Below, one piece after another: positions 9,342-17,784 of a DNA stretch of 64,000 nucleotides. Numbering within the stretch: the first letter of the stretch is position 1; each line of letters opens with the position of its first letter. Source of the stretch: Acidobacteriota bacterium (lineage in GTDB: Bacteria > Acidobacteriota > Terriglobia > Terriglobales > Acidobacteriaceae); NCBI GenBank assembly GCA_021780075.1, contig JAJXZL010000036.1, positions 62,001 to 126,000 of the forward strand, written 5' to 3'. The notes below the pieces were generated by a model, which was not told the origin of the DNA, made no database searches, and saw only the letters and a list, made by a program, of their open reading frames with translations. Made by a program: the position numbers and the translations under genes.

Positions 9342-10666
9342 GCTGTCTTCTCCTGCACAACGTGTGCTGTCGCAAGCTCGCGTTTGCCGAGCAACGCAGA
9401 CGCATCCACGAGCCACTCCAGTGATGCAGCCAACATGATGACACCGGTAGCCAGCCGAAGGATATAGAGGACGTTGCGCAAGGGGCCGAACGTGATAGTG
9501 AACGCAGGATCGGAACCCTCAAACCAGCCGGACAGCGACATGATCACGACATAAGCGAAGACGCCCCAGTTCCATGCGTGGAAGGAGCGGGTCTGCGTAA
9601 AGATCCATCCATCTTCGCCCAGCAGTTGCACCATGACAAAGATGAGCAGCGCAGAGAGAAATCCGGCCATTGCCGTGAACGAGTGGCCTACAAGACCATC
9701 TGTGAATTTGAAGTAGTCAAGAACGCCGGGCAGAAACAGAACCCACCCGCTGACAAGAAGCCCGCCCCACCACCAGAGAAATGCACTGCGCCAGCGACGC
9801 GTGTTCGCGTGCCACTCAAAGGCTTCGTAGTAGGCGGGCGTAAGCGGGAGCCAGAGAAGCAGGCTGCCAAGACTGAGGAACTGTGCGGGACTATGATGGC
9901 TGGTGTCTCCACGCGCCATCGAAACGCACAACGCTGACTCAGCAACCAGCGCCGCCCAGGACGCGGCAACAGGCCATAAGCTCCCTTTCTTGCGACGCGC
10001 AAGCCCGAAAGGGAGCATGAGGAGAATAGCGACGACAATAAGCGACGACTCCAGTTGGCTTGCGCCAGTGGGTCCGCCCGTGTCCGGATTCACGGCGGGA
10101 TACAAGTTTGGGCTCGACGCAACGTAAATGGCAAACGGAACAGCGAGGAGAATCGCAAGACCGAGCAGCTTCGCAATGCGCGCAGTCCACGCTGCATCCG
10201 CAGTCTTAAATGTGCGGACGAAGGACACGGCGAGCAGAAGCCACAACGCTAGCATGGCGAGCGGAAACGCGATGCGCGCGTAGCCTGACCAGTCAAGAAA
10301 TAACTTGCCGCTGGACTCGCCCGACAACCATGTAAGCGATGCGACCGCAAGCGCTGCGGACCACGCCCACAACACCGGCCTGCACCATGCCGCGGGGGTG
10401 CCGCGATCCGCACCGTAGACCTTGAACAGGAAGCCGAGCATGGGTAGGCTCCCCCATCCGTAGAGCGCCAGGTTCATGTGCACCATGATCCAGCGCCCGT
10501 AGGTCCACTCGCCAAGCCAGCGATTGAGCGCCGGCACAAGCAGAAGGACCGCAAGCAGTACACCGATGCAGTTGCCTATGACGAGCCACAGCAGGCTGTG
10601 CCACGCAGCGTTGGCGATAATTTGCGAATCGTCGCGAGAGCAAACTTCAGCGCTCCTTGGGCTCAT
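9338..10666 (-). CDS. divergent cbb3-oxidase (CcoN)-like heme-copper subunit I
   Basis: Encodes 442 aa with about 12 transmembrane helices. Helix II motif VHMNLALYGWG carries H63, equivalent to a low-spin heme b ligand in CcoN. SHHSPAQFLSLGSLLLWLP has H257-H258, resembling the CcoN CuB pair followed by its AQ...LWxP helix. The helix-X motif TDGLVGHSFTAMAGF keeps one His (H328) where CcoN has H-x-H. The second His is Phe, and I see no counterpart of the helix-VI CuB His (that region reads VNPDTGGPTGAS). The start at 10666 is backed by GGAAGG; it overlaps the ABC ATPase by 20 bases. It may be a reduced or altered oxidase or an electron-transfer subunit; a NorB relative is less likely. Confidence 0.7.
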   Translation of the reverse strand: MSPRSAEVCSRDDSQIIANAAWHSLLWLVIGNCIGVLLAVLLLVPALNRWLGEWTYGRWIMVHMNLALYGWGSLPMLGFLFKVYGADRGTPAAWCRPVLWAWSAALAVASLTWLSGESSGKLFLDWSGYARIAFPLAMLALWLLLAVSFVRTFKTADAAWTARIAKLLGLAILLAVPFAIYVASSPNLYPAVNPDTGGPTGASQLESSLIVVAILLMLPFGLARRKKGSLWPVAASWAALVAESALCVSMARGDTSHHSPAQFLSLGSLLLWLPLTPAYYEAFEWHANTRRWRSAFLWWWGGLLVSGWVLFLPGVLDYFKFTDGLVGHSFTAMAGFLSALLIFVMVQLLGEDGWIFTQTRSFHAWNWGVFAYVVIMSLSGWFEGSDPAFTITFGPLRNVLYILRLATGVIMLAASLEWLVDASALLGKRELATAHVVQEKTA

Positions 10667-11354
10667 GAATCCTTCCATCGTGCATTTCGAGAATGCGATC
10701 ACAGCGCTCGGCCAGGCTGCGGTCATGCGTGGCCATCAACAGCGTCACGCCTTCCGTGGCAGCCAAGTCGAGCAGGAGCTCAAAGACAATGGCGCTGGTT
10801 TGCTCATCCAGCGAACCGGTAGGTTCATCCGCAAGCAGAATCTTCGGCTTGTTCATCAACGCCCTGCAAAGCGCGGTGCGCTGGCGCTCGCCACCGGATA
10901 GTTTTTGAATGCGGTGTCCGAGGCGATGGCTGAGCCCTGTACGCTCAGCGAGTTGGTGCAGTCGTTCCTGCGCATCGCGCCGATCGGTTCCCGCGGCGAC
11001 AGCCGGAATGAGGCAATTCTCCTCGAGCGTCAAGTCGGGAATAAGGTTGTGCAATTGAAAGACAAAGCCCACTTCATGACGCAGCAGGCGCAGCAGATCG
11101 CGCTTGCGGTTCACCTCAAATCCATTCACTGAGACGCGGCCGCGATCGGGCTCATCCAGGCCGCCAAACAAGTGCAGCAACGTGCTCTTGCCGCAGCCCG
11201 ACGGACCACAGAGCGCGATGGTGTGACCCGCGGCCGCTTCAAAACTCACGCCCTTGAGCACGGTGATTGCACCTTCGTCGTAGCTCTTCCACACATCTTC
11301 CGCGCGTAGAACCAGGCGATCGTTGACATTGATTGGCGTGATTGGGGCTGTCAT
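10647..11354 (-). CDS. ABC transporter ATP-binding protein, LolD/MacB type
   Basis: Encodes 235 aa. Walker A is GPSGCGKST, the Q-loop VGFVFQLHNLIPDLT, the signature LSGGERQR, Walker B ILLADEPTGSLDE and the switch His ATHDRSL. The LADEPTGSLD stretch and GGLDEPDRG are typical of the LolD/MacB family that drives extraction or export of hydrophobic substrates from the inner membrane. It is coupled by ATGA overlap to the permease upstream and overlaps the oxidase-like gene downstream. The substrate is unknown; neighbours suggest an isoprenoid, lipid or heme-related cargo (inference). Confidence 0.92.
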   Translation of the reverse strand: MTAPITPINVNDRLVLRAEDVWKSYDEGAITVLKGVSFEAAAGHTIALCGPSGCGKSTLLHLFGGLDEPDRGRVSVNGFEVNRKRDLLRLLRHEVGFVFQLHNLIPDLTLEENCLIPAVAAGTDRRDAQERLHQLAERTGLSHRLGHRIQKLSGGERQRTALCRALMNKPKILLADEPTGSLDEQTSAIVFELLLDLAATEGVTLLMATHDRSLAERCDRILEMHDGRIHEPKER

Positions 11355-12460
11355 TCGAAGCGTAGAGCCTCCACCGCGCGAACGCGCATGGCATACAGGG
11401 CAGGATAGAGCGCGCCGGCTACGCCGGTAAGCAAGGCCAGCAGAATCACGACGAGCATCACCACGGGCCGAATCGATACATCAACATAGCCATCCAGCGC
11501 GGGAATAAGCTTCAATGCAAACAAAGCGCCCGTTCCAAGAGCCAGTCCGGCAAATGCGCCAAGAATTGAAACGAGCGCGGACTCACCGAAAATCATGCCC
11601 GCAATCTGCGCGTTCGAGAATCCGTTGACGCGCAGAATGGCGATCTCGCGGATGCGCGTAAACACAGACATGATCATCGTGTTGGCAACGCCGAGACCAC
11701 CCAGTAAAAGACCGCAACCGCCCACAGCCCATGCGGTGGCCTTGAGTATCTTGAACTGCGAATAGGAACGGGAAAATTCCGCATCTTCCAACCCAATCAA
11801 GTTTGGATATTTTTGGGCGATCATGTTTTTGAATGCCGCCGCATCATCCTTGTTCCGCAGTTTAATGGTCACAACGGATGATCCGTCTTTGTGAAAGAAG
11901 CTCTGCGCGGCATCGATTGGCATAAAGACGCCGCCATCCTCAAATCCATTTCGCGTTTTCAGGATGCCGATGACATGAAAGACTCCATGACCGATCGGCA
12001 CATGGCTGCCAAGCGTCGCGCCCAGAAAGTCCGCCGCACGCGCGCCGAGCACCACGTCATCCGGATGGAGTGCGAAGTCCATGCGATTCCCCGCGACCCA
12101 CGTGGCTTTGCGAATGCGGGCGTCCGCTGCGGTCACGCCGAAGCACGTGATAATCGGGTGGTCCGAGCTGGAGACAATGCCAAACAGAACCGGGTCTGCG
12201 TGCGCCACCATTGGCAAGCGCTCAATCTCGGCAGCAACTGCGGCCGGCACGTTGCTGAAGAACAGGTCAGAGACGTTGCGCTCAAAGACAATGATCTGGC
12301 TGTCGCTCGACAGGATGCCCGAAAACATGCCGACCGCGCCTTGCAGGATGGTTACAACAGTCAGCATGGCGGCCACGCTGAACGCAATTCCCGCGGTACT
12401 GATGAACGTGCGGATGCGATGCCGCTGCAGGTTGGTGAGAATCAGTTTGAGGAAGATCAT
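11351..12460 (-). CDS. FtsX/MacB-type ABC transporter permease
   Basis: Encodes 369 aa. One N-terminal helix follows RHRIRTFISTAGIAFSVAAM. A periplasmic MacB-like core domain occupies about residues 45-240, then three C-terminal helices: GGCGLLLGGLGVANTMIMSVFTR with IREIAILRVNGFS typical of FtsX domains, ESALVSILGAFAGLALG, and VVMLVVILLALLTGVAGALYPALYAMR. It is the partner of the downstream ATPase, with ATGA overlap on both sides (12457-12460 and 11351-11354). Such type VII ABC systems work by mechanotransmission rather than by a transmembrane channel. No MacA-like adaptor is present in the operon. Confidence 0.9.
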   Translation of the reverse strand: MIFLKLILTNLQRHRIRTFISTAGIAFSVAAMLTVVTILQGAVGMFSGILSSDSQIIVFERNVSDLFFSNVPAAVAAEIERLPMVAHADPVLFGIVSSSDHPIITCFGVTAADARIRKATWVAGNRMDFALHPDDVVLGARAADFLGATLGSHVPIGHGVFHVIGILKTRNGFEDGGVFMPIDAAQSFFHKDGSSVVTIKLRNKDDAAAFKNMIAQKYPNLIGLEDAEFSRSYSQFKILKATAWAVGGCGLLLGGLGVANTMIMSVFTRIREIAILRVNGFSNAQIAGMIFGESALVSILGAFAGLALGTGALFALKLIPALDGYVDVSIRPVVMLVVILLALLTGVAGALYPALYAMRVRAVEALRFE

Positions 12461-13428
12461 GCCTGCGCTCGCGGATTCATTTCACAGGCATTCTCTGTAA
12501 CGCGAACGAGTTCAGCCTGCAAGTCAGCGCGCAGTTTCCCAAGGAAGGACAGCGATGGCTTTATGATGAGCAGCCGGCTCAAGGTCAGGTCGCCCATGCG
12601 GATCAGACTGTTGAGCCGCTCTACCGCGCCGCATACGCCAATGGCCGCTGCGATGTTGGGCCGGCCAAGCAGGACGTCCCGAGCGACCGACTTACCCGTT
12701 TCAGAAAAGCACTGCAGCACATCCTTCAGGTCATCCACAATCTGATAGCCAAGGCCCCAGCAGGTGGCGATCCGCTCCAGAAGCTGTATTTCGCGCGCTG
12801 AAGCTCCGGCAAGCATCGCCGGCATAACCAACGTCAGCCGAATAAGGGAGACGGTTTTGCCGTGCGCAATGCGCTCGGTCGTTTCGCGGTTGTGCGGCAG
12901 CTTTGCGTAATGCAGGTCGAGGCTTTGCCCGTTCAGCAGGCCTTCAACGCCCAGGCGCTGTTCCAGATATGCCATTACCTGCAATTGGGTGTCGCGCGCG
13001 CATCCTGAAAGGGCCTGCCAGGTGAGCGCATAGGCGCGATTGATGAGGGCCAACGCTGAGAGAATCGCGCCCGGCTCGCCGAATGCCAGATGTACGCAAG
13101 GTGCCCCACGTCGGTGCGATGCATTGTCCATACACGGCAGATCATCAAATATCAGTGAAGCGGTGTGAAAGTATTCCAGCGCAAAGGCAAGACTGTTTGC
13201 GTGAGTGGCGTCAAGGCCATACGCCGTCGCTACCTGCATAACCAGGCGTGGCCGCACCAGGCTGCCGGGATTCTGAAGCACATGGCGCAAGGCCTCTTCA
13301 AAATGGGAATCAAGATGCGCCGGCAGTGGCAGAAACCCGCGAAAATCCTCTGCCAAAAGCGCAGCATTTGGTTCGTCGAAGCCAGGTTCCGCCGGCACTA
13401 TGTTCCTCACTAACTTTTGATTGTTCAT
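12457..13428 (-). CDS. polyprenyl (geranylgeranyl/farnesyl-type) diphosphate synthase
   Basis: Encodes 323 aa. The first Asp-rich motif is SLIFDDLPCMDNASHRRG and the second is GYQIVDDLKDV; together they bind the Mg-diphosphates of the allylic substrate and IPP. RPRLVM near residue 58 matches the IPP-binding Arg region, and HGKTVSLIR matches the conserved GKT segment. The DDLPCMD form resembles short- to medium-chain synthases (IspA/CrtE type). The chain length cannot be read reliably. It is first in the operon, divergent from the response regulator, and its TGA overlaps the permease ATG. It may supply the prenyl chain for a quinone, heme or lipid handled by the rest of the operon. Confidence 0.85.
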   Translation of the reverse strand: MNNQKLVRNIVPAEPGFDEPNAALLAEDFRGFLPLPAHLDSHFEEALRHVLQNPGSLVRPRLVMQVATAYGLDATHANSLAFALEYFHTASLIFDDLPCMDNASHRRGAPCVHLAFGEPGAILSALALINRAYALTWQALSGCARDTQLQVMAYLEQRLGVEGLLNGQSLDLHYAKLPHNRETTERIAHGKTVSLIRLTLVMPAMLAGASAREIQLLERIATCWGLGYQIVDDLKDVLQCFSETGKSVARDVLLGRPNIAAAIGVCGAVERLNSLIRMGDLTLSRLLIIKPSLSFLGKLRADLQAELVRVTENACEMNPRAQA

Positions 13429-13650
13429 GGAGTTCCGCGCGCGAAATACCGCTAAAGACGTCTGGCCGGCGCGAGCCGCGACGCGTAGATATAAGACGCA
13501 TCAGGGACTTGTTTCGGAAGCACGGTTCCTACTGGTCAAAGATGACAATTTGTTCATATTTCTGGCGCGATTGCGCCACACCAACAATTCCCTTGTTTTC
13601 ACTTGAAGGCGCTGCGGAAAATCGCTCTCCGTATGGACTAATATCCTTGC
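13429..13650. promoter_or_regulatory. divergent promoter region of the oxidase-like operon and two-component genes
   Basis: These 222 bases separate the polyprenyl-synthase start (minus strand) from the response-regulator start (plus strand). The region is AT-richer around 13535-13650. A TAATAT lies a few bases before the response-regulator ATG, but no well-spaced -35 partner is visible. Binding by the adjacent OmpR-type regulator is a reasonable inference from the divergent layout; I did not find an unambiguous repeated site. Confidence 0.5.
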
Positions 13651-14328
13651 ATGCGACTCCTAGTCGTTGAAGACGAACACGATATCAGGGTCTTTCTGCG
13701 GAACTCGCTGACCGAAGCGGGCTTCCAGGTGGATGTGGCGGCGGACGGAAAGGGAGCAGAACGTCTCGCACTGGATGCGCCCTATGATGCACTGATCGTC
13801 GACCTCGGGCTACCAGATATGGACGGCATCAACCTGATTCTGCGGCTGCGCCAGATTGGGCTGGCCGCCCCGGTGCTGATTCTTTCTGCGCGCCGCTCAG
13901 TGGATGACAGAGTGCGAGGGCTTGAACAGGGTGGGGATGACTACCTGACTAAGCCGTTCGCCCTTGCTGAACTTCTGGCTCGGTTGCGCAACCTGATCAA
14001 GCGCAACGCGCCCACGGCCAATGAAGCAACTCGCCTGCGCATGCTTGACCTCGAGCTGGATCTGTTACGACGTGAGGCCACTCGGGCAGGACAGGTTCTG
14101 CAACTCACTCCGCAAGAGTTTGTCCTGCTGGAATACCTTTGCAGAAACGCGGGGCGCGTTGTGACCCGCTCGATGATTCTGGACAAGGTGTGGGGCATGC
14201 GCATCCAGCCAGACACCAACGTCGTCGATGTGCATATTTATCGCCTGCGGGGAAAGGTTGACGGAAGAGGACAGCATCCGCTGATCAAAACCCTGCGAGG
14301 TGTGGGCTATGTCCTCAGAGACCGCTAA
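13651..14328 (+). CDS. OmpR/PhoB-family response regulator
   Basis: Encodes 225 aa. The receiver domain (1-115) has the acidic pocket E7-D8, phospho-acceptor D51 in VDLGLPDMDG, LSAR with the conserved Ser, and the Lys in DDYLTKPFALAEL. The C-terminal winged helix (130-225) has LTPQEFVLLEYLCRNAGRVV, VDVHIYRLRGKVD and LIKTLRGVGYVLR. It is divergent from the seven-gene oxidase-like operon and overlaps the kinase by 20 bases. It probably regulates the operon next door (inference from position). Confidence 0.92.
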   Translation: MRLLVVEDEHDIRVFLRNSLTEAGFQVDVAADGKGAERLALDAPYDALIVDLGLPDMDGINLILRLRQIGLAAPVLILSARRSVDDRVRGLEQGGDDYLTKPFALAELLARLRNLIKRNAPTANEATRLRMLDLELDLLRREATRAGQVLQLTPQEFVLLEYLCRNAGRVVTRSMILDKVWGMRIQPDTNVVDVHIYRLRGKVDGRGQHPLIKTLRGVGYVLRDR

Positions 14329-15730
14329 GCCGGGCATGCGAAGCGCGGCCTGGCGCATATCGCTCTGGGCCACGCTTGCCTTTGCATGCGGCACCATGCT
14401 GGTCTTTGTCTTCCTGCATCGCTTTGTTGCCGATGATATTCAACGACGCAGCGATGCCTGGCTGTCAGGTGAAGTGGAGGTGCTGGGCGATGTCGCCGAG
14501 CAGACGCCCAGAAACGCACTCTATGACCGCGTGGTGGGGGAAATCGCAGAACTGGCGAGCAAGGAAATTCCCAACAAACTGTTGTCGGAAACCAGCTCAA
14601 ACAACTCCGTCTTCTTCCTGCAGACCAGCGGTAACGGCACACCGATCCTGTGGGTCGGAGCGGGCACGGCAGCGCCTTTCCTGCGGGCGATTCAGAAAGC
14701 GGGCGTCCCTGAGAATCGTCCAGCAGACATTCGCGTAGAAGGCTTTACAGTGCCCTTTCGCGTGGCCTCGATTCGCATACAGGATGGAAGTTTGATCTAC
14801 CTTGGCCTTTCGGAACGGGATGAGTTGCGCGTTCTGCGCAAGCTGCGCATCCGCTTCATCCTGTTATGGCCTCTGCTGGTTCTGCTGGGGTTTGCCATTG
14901 TCTTTTTCACAACCCGCCGTATGTTAAATCGAGTGCAGAGGATTACCGAGGCCGCGTCGCACATCGGCCACTCCGACCTGACGGCAAGGGTGCCGTCGAG
15001 TGCGCGCAACGATGAAGTGGGCCACCTGAGCCGCACATTGAATCACATGCTGGATCGCATTGAGAGCTCGATGCATCAGTTGCACACCATCACCGATTCA
15101 CTGGCGCACGACCTGCGCAGTCCGTTGACGGCAATCCGCGGAAAACTGGAGATGTCCCTCTCGGCCCCCACGCATGGCGAGCAGGCTGAAGCGGTCGTCG
15201 CGGCCATTGAGGAACTGGACCGCCTCACGGAATTCCTCAACACATCACTCGACGTGGCCGAGGGTAAGGCGGACGCGCTGCGGCTTTCGCGCAGCGATAT
15301 CCAGCTGGATGAATTGCTCAAGGTCATGATTGATCTCTACGAGCCGTCTATGTCTGAAAAAGATGTGCGCGTCAGCCTGCGCTGCAGCGCCCCTATCCGC
15401 ATCCATGCGGATGCGGCGCTGATACATCGCATGATCGCAAATCTCTTTGATAACGAACTCAAGCACCTGCCCGCTCACTGCACGGTAACTCTACAGCTTG
15501 AGTCCAGAAAAGGTGCGGCATGGCTCACCCTGGAGGATGATGGCCCCGGCTTCGCGCCTGAGGTCATCCCCCATATGTTCGAGCGCCGTGTGAAAGGGCG
15601 GAAGTCAAGCGGGCACGGCCTCGGACTTGCATTCGTCGAGGCAGTTGTACGCGCTCACGGCGGAACCGTCGCCGGATCCAATCGGGAGAGCGGTGGCGCG
15701 CACATTACGCTCTCGCTCCCACTCAGTTAA
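14309..15730 (+). CDS. sensor histidine kinase with HAMP domain
   Basis: Encodes about 473 aa. TM1 is near residues 15-40 (ISLWATLAFACGTMLVFVFLH). A roughly 120-residue periplasmic sensor domain follows, then TM2 (RFILLWPLLVLLGFAIVFFTT), a HAMP linker, HisKA with the phospho-His in SLAHDLRSPLTAIRGKLEMS, and HATPase boxes: N-box NLFDNELKHLP (the usual N-A becomes N-E), G1 DDGPGF, F-box MFERRVKG and G2 GHGLGLAFV. The periplasmic domain has no recognisable fold. The start is uncertain (GTG 14300, ATG 14309 or ATG 14336); 14309 follows GAGG at a sensible spacing. Confidence 0.9.
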   Translation: MSSETAKPGMRSAAWRISLWATLAFACGTMLVFVFLHRFVADDIQRRSDAWLSGEVEVLGDVAEQTPRNALYDRVVGEIAELASKEIPNKLLSETSSNNSVFFLQTSGNGTPILWVGAGTAAPFLRAIQKAGVPENRPADIRVEGFTVPFRVASIRIQDGSLIYLGLSERDELRVLRKLRIRFILLWPLLVLLGFAIVFFTTRRMLNRVQRITEAASHIGHSDLTARVPSSARNDEVGHLSRTLNHMLDRIESSMHQLHTITDSLAHDLRSPLTAIRGKLEMSLSAPTHGEQAEAVVAAIEELDRLTEFLNTSLDVAEGKADALRLSRSDIQLDELLKVMIDLYEPSMSEKDVRVSLRCSAPIRIHADAALIHRMIANLFDNELKHLPAHCTVTLQLESRKGAAWLTLEDDGPGFAPEVIPHMFERRVKGRKSSGHGLGLAFVEAVVRAHGGTVAGSNRESGGAHITLSLPLS

Positions 15731-15892
15731 GAGGGCCATGGCGCAGACACCGCAGAGACGGCACGGGCGCAAAGCAGACAAAGCAACCGATAGAGCGCTC
15801 AAGCGGCGCCAGCCGCCAGGCAGCTTCCGCAGCCGGTTGCTTGTGTGAATTCGCAGGTACCCGTGTAACTTAGAAATTAGAGGAACAAAAGG

Positions 15893-16690
15893 ATGCCGAG
15901 AACCCTCAGAGTGAAGTACTACGTTGAACCCGATGTCGCGGCGCTGGCCTTGCGGGCGGCGCAGTATTTTGTTGAGATGGCCGGAGAATCCGTGGCTGCC
16001 CGCGGCAGGGCGCGCATCGCCATCAGCGGAGGCTCCACGCCCAAGGCTGCCTTTGCGCTTCTGGCCGACCCCAGCCAGCCGTGGCACGCGCGCATGCCGT
16101 GGGACAAGCTCGATCTCTATTGGGTGGATGAGCGCTGTGTCCCCCCTGACCACTCCGAGAGCAACTTCCGCATGACCCGCGAGGCACTGCTGGAACACGT
16201 GCCCCTGCGGCCTGAACAGATTCACCGCATGGAAGGAGAACTGGAGCCGGAGGTCGCCGCCGCGCGTTATGAGTCGGAGCTGCGCAACAGCTTTCGTCTC
16301 GAAGGTGCCGAGTGCCCGTGCTTTGACCTGATAGCCCTGGGCATGGGCGATGACGGCCACACCGCATCGCTCTTTCCGCATACTGAGGCCCTGCATGAAA
16401 TGGGCCGGTTGGTCACGGCGAACCACGTGCCGCAAAAGGATACCTGGCGCATCACGCTGACCTGGCCGGTCATCAACCATGCGCGATCGGTCTTTTTCCT
16501 CATCGGCGGGGCAAACAAGGCGGCAGTTCTGCATGAGGTCTTCACCGGCGCGCGCGATCCAGAGCGCCTTCCCAGTCAACTGATATGGCCCTCAGGCGGT
16601 ATACTCACTCTGATCCTGGATAAGGCCGCTGCTGCGCTTTTGCCCGCAACCAATGCGGAAGGCTGCGGGGTTTTGGAGAGACATAGATGA
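15893..16690 (+). CDS. pgl: 6-phosphogluconolactonase
   Basis: Encodes 265 aa. DevB/Pgl hallmarks are present: ISGGSTPKAAFALLA near the N-terminus, WVDERCVPPDHSESNFRM, FDLIALGMGDDGHTASLFPHT, WRITLTWPVINHA and FLIGGANKA. It hydrolyses 6-phosphogluconolactone in the oxidative pentose phosphate pathway in the cytosol. GAGGA precedes the ATG. The TGA overlaps the glk ATG (ATGA), so the two are translated as a pair. Confidence 0.93.
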   Translation: MPRTLRVKYYVEPDVAALALRAAQYFVEMAGESVAARGRARIAISGGSTPKAAFALLADPSQPWHARMPWDKLDLYWVDERCVPPDHSESNFRMTREALLEHVPLRPEQIHRMEGELEPEVAAARYESELRNSFRLEGAECPCFDLIALGMGDDGHTASLFPHTEALHEMGRLVTANHVPQKDTWRITLTWPVINHARSVFFLIGGANKAAVLHEVFTGARDPERLPSQLIWPSGGILTLILDKAAAALLPATNAEGCGVLERHR

Positions 16691-17706
16691 TTCTGGCAGG
16701 CGACGTAGGCGGCACCAAGGTCCACCTGGCTCTATACAACTTTATTAACGGAAAGCTTGAGATTTCCCGCGATGAGCGGTTTCCCGCCAAGGAATACAGC
16801 GGCCTTGAAGAGATCGTGAAGCTCTTTCTGGGCACGGACAAGGCGACGGCCGCCTGCTTTGGCGTGCCAGGCCCTGTGCGCGACGGCCGCCTGCGCCTGA
16901 CCAACCTGCCCTGGACGCTCGACAGCCGCGAGCTGTCCTCCAGCCTCGACATCCACCACGTCTTTCTGATTAATGATCTTGAAGCGAATGGCTATGGCAT
17001 CGCCGAGCTTGCGCCTGACCAGATCTACACCCTAAGCGAAGGCGACCCTAGCCAGATGGGCAACCGCGCTCTCGTCGCCGCCGGCACCGGCCTCGGGGAG
17101 GCCTTTCTTGCCTGGAACGGCCGCGCGCATCAGCCATTCCCCTCCGAGGGCGGTCACGCCGACTTCGCCCCGCGCAACGAAAACGAAATCGACCTCCTGC
17201 GCTTCCTCAAGCAGAAGTACAACGGCCGCATCAGCTATGAGCGCGTCGTCAGCGGCATGGGCCTCACCAATATCTACGAGTTTCTGCGCGAAGTCCGCGG
17301 CATCGACGAGCCAAACTGGCTGGCCGCGCGCATCGCCGCCGAGGACCCCAACGCCGTCATCACCGAGCTGGCGCTCGCCGCCAAGAGCGAAATCTGCGAG
17401 AAAGCCCTCGACATGTTCGTCTCCATCTACGGCGCCGAGGCCGGCAACCTCGCCCTCAAGATCCTCTCCGTCGGCGGCCTCTACGTCGGCGGCGGCATCG
17501 CCCCGCGCATCCTCGAGAAGCTCAAGGACGGCGTCTTCATGAAGTCGTTCACAGACAAGGGCCGTCTGAGCCAGTTGCTCATCAACACCCCTGTCCGGAT
17601 CATCCTCGAAAGCCGCGCCGCGCTCATGGGCGCCGCCGCCTACGCCGAGGCCCGCGCCGCCGAGCTCAGCGGCATCTCGCCCCGCGCTGCATCCATCAAG
17701 TTCTAA
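16687..17706 (+). CDS. glk: glucokinase (ROK-like/Glk family)
   Basis: Encodes 339 aa. The N-terminal phosphate-binding motif is LAGDVGGTKVHLALYNF. Further motifs are AACFGVPGPVRDGRLRLTNLPW, FLINDLEANGYGIA, LVAAGTGLGEAFL, the active-site region PSEGGHADFAPRNENEI and the C-terminal GGLYVGGGIAPRILEKL. These are those of bacterial Glk (GlcK of the E. coli type), which phosphorylates glucose with ATP. Coupled to pgl, it supplies glucose-6-phosphate to glycolysis and the pentose phosphate pathway. A terminator follows at 17733. Confidence 0.92.
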   Translation: MILAGDVGGTKVHLALYNFINGKLEISRDERFPAKEYSGLEEIVKLFLGTDKATAACFGVPGPVRDGRLRLTNLPWTLDSRELSSSLDIHHVFLINDLEANGYGIAELAPDQIYTLSEGDPSQMGNRALVAAGTGLGEAFLAWNGRAHQPFPSEGGHADFAPRNENEIDLLRFLKQKYNGRISYERVVSGMGLTNIYEFLREVRGIDEPNWLAARIAAEDPNAVITELALAAKSEICEKALDMFVSIYGAEAGNLALKILSVGGLYVGGGIAPRILEKLKDGVFMKSFTDKGRLSQLLINTPVRIILESRAALMGAAAYAEARAAELSGISPRAASIKF

Positions 17707-17732
17707 CAGCGTTTTCTCAACGAAAAGACAGC

Positions 17733-17759
17733 AGGCCAGCCGGATTCGGCTGGCCTTTC
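17733..17759 (+). terminator. intrinsic terminator of pgl-glk
   Basis: AGGCCAGCC (17733-17741) pairs with GGCTGGCCT (17748-17756), loop GGATTC, followed by TTCCTTTC. It lies 27 bases after the glk stop. Confidence 0.85.
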
Positions 17760-17784
17760 CTTTCTCTGAGCAAGATAAAATGCG

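Noticed and set aside
15738-15848. Possible 36-residue basic peptide after the histidine kinase
   Set aside because: An ATG with a weak AAGAGGG upstream opens a frame of 36 residues, but composition is Arg/Lys-rich as random GC-rich sequence would give and no homologue is known. Not called.
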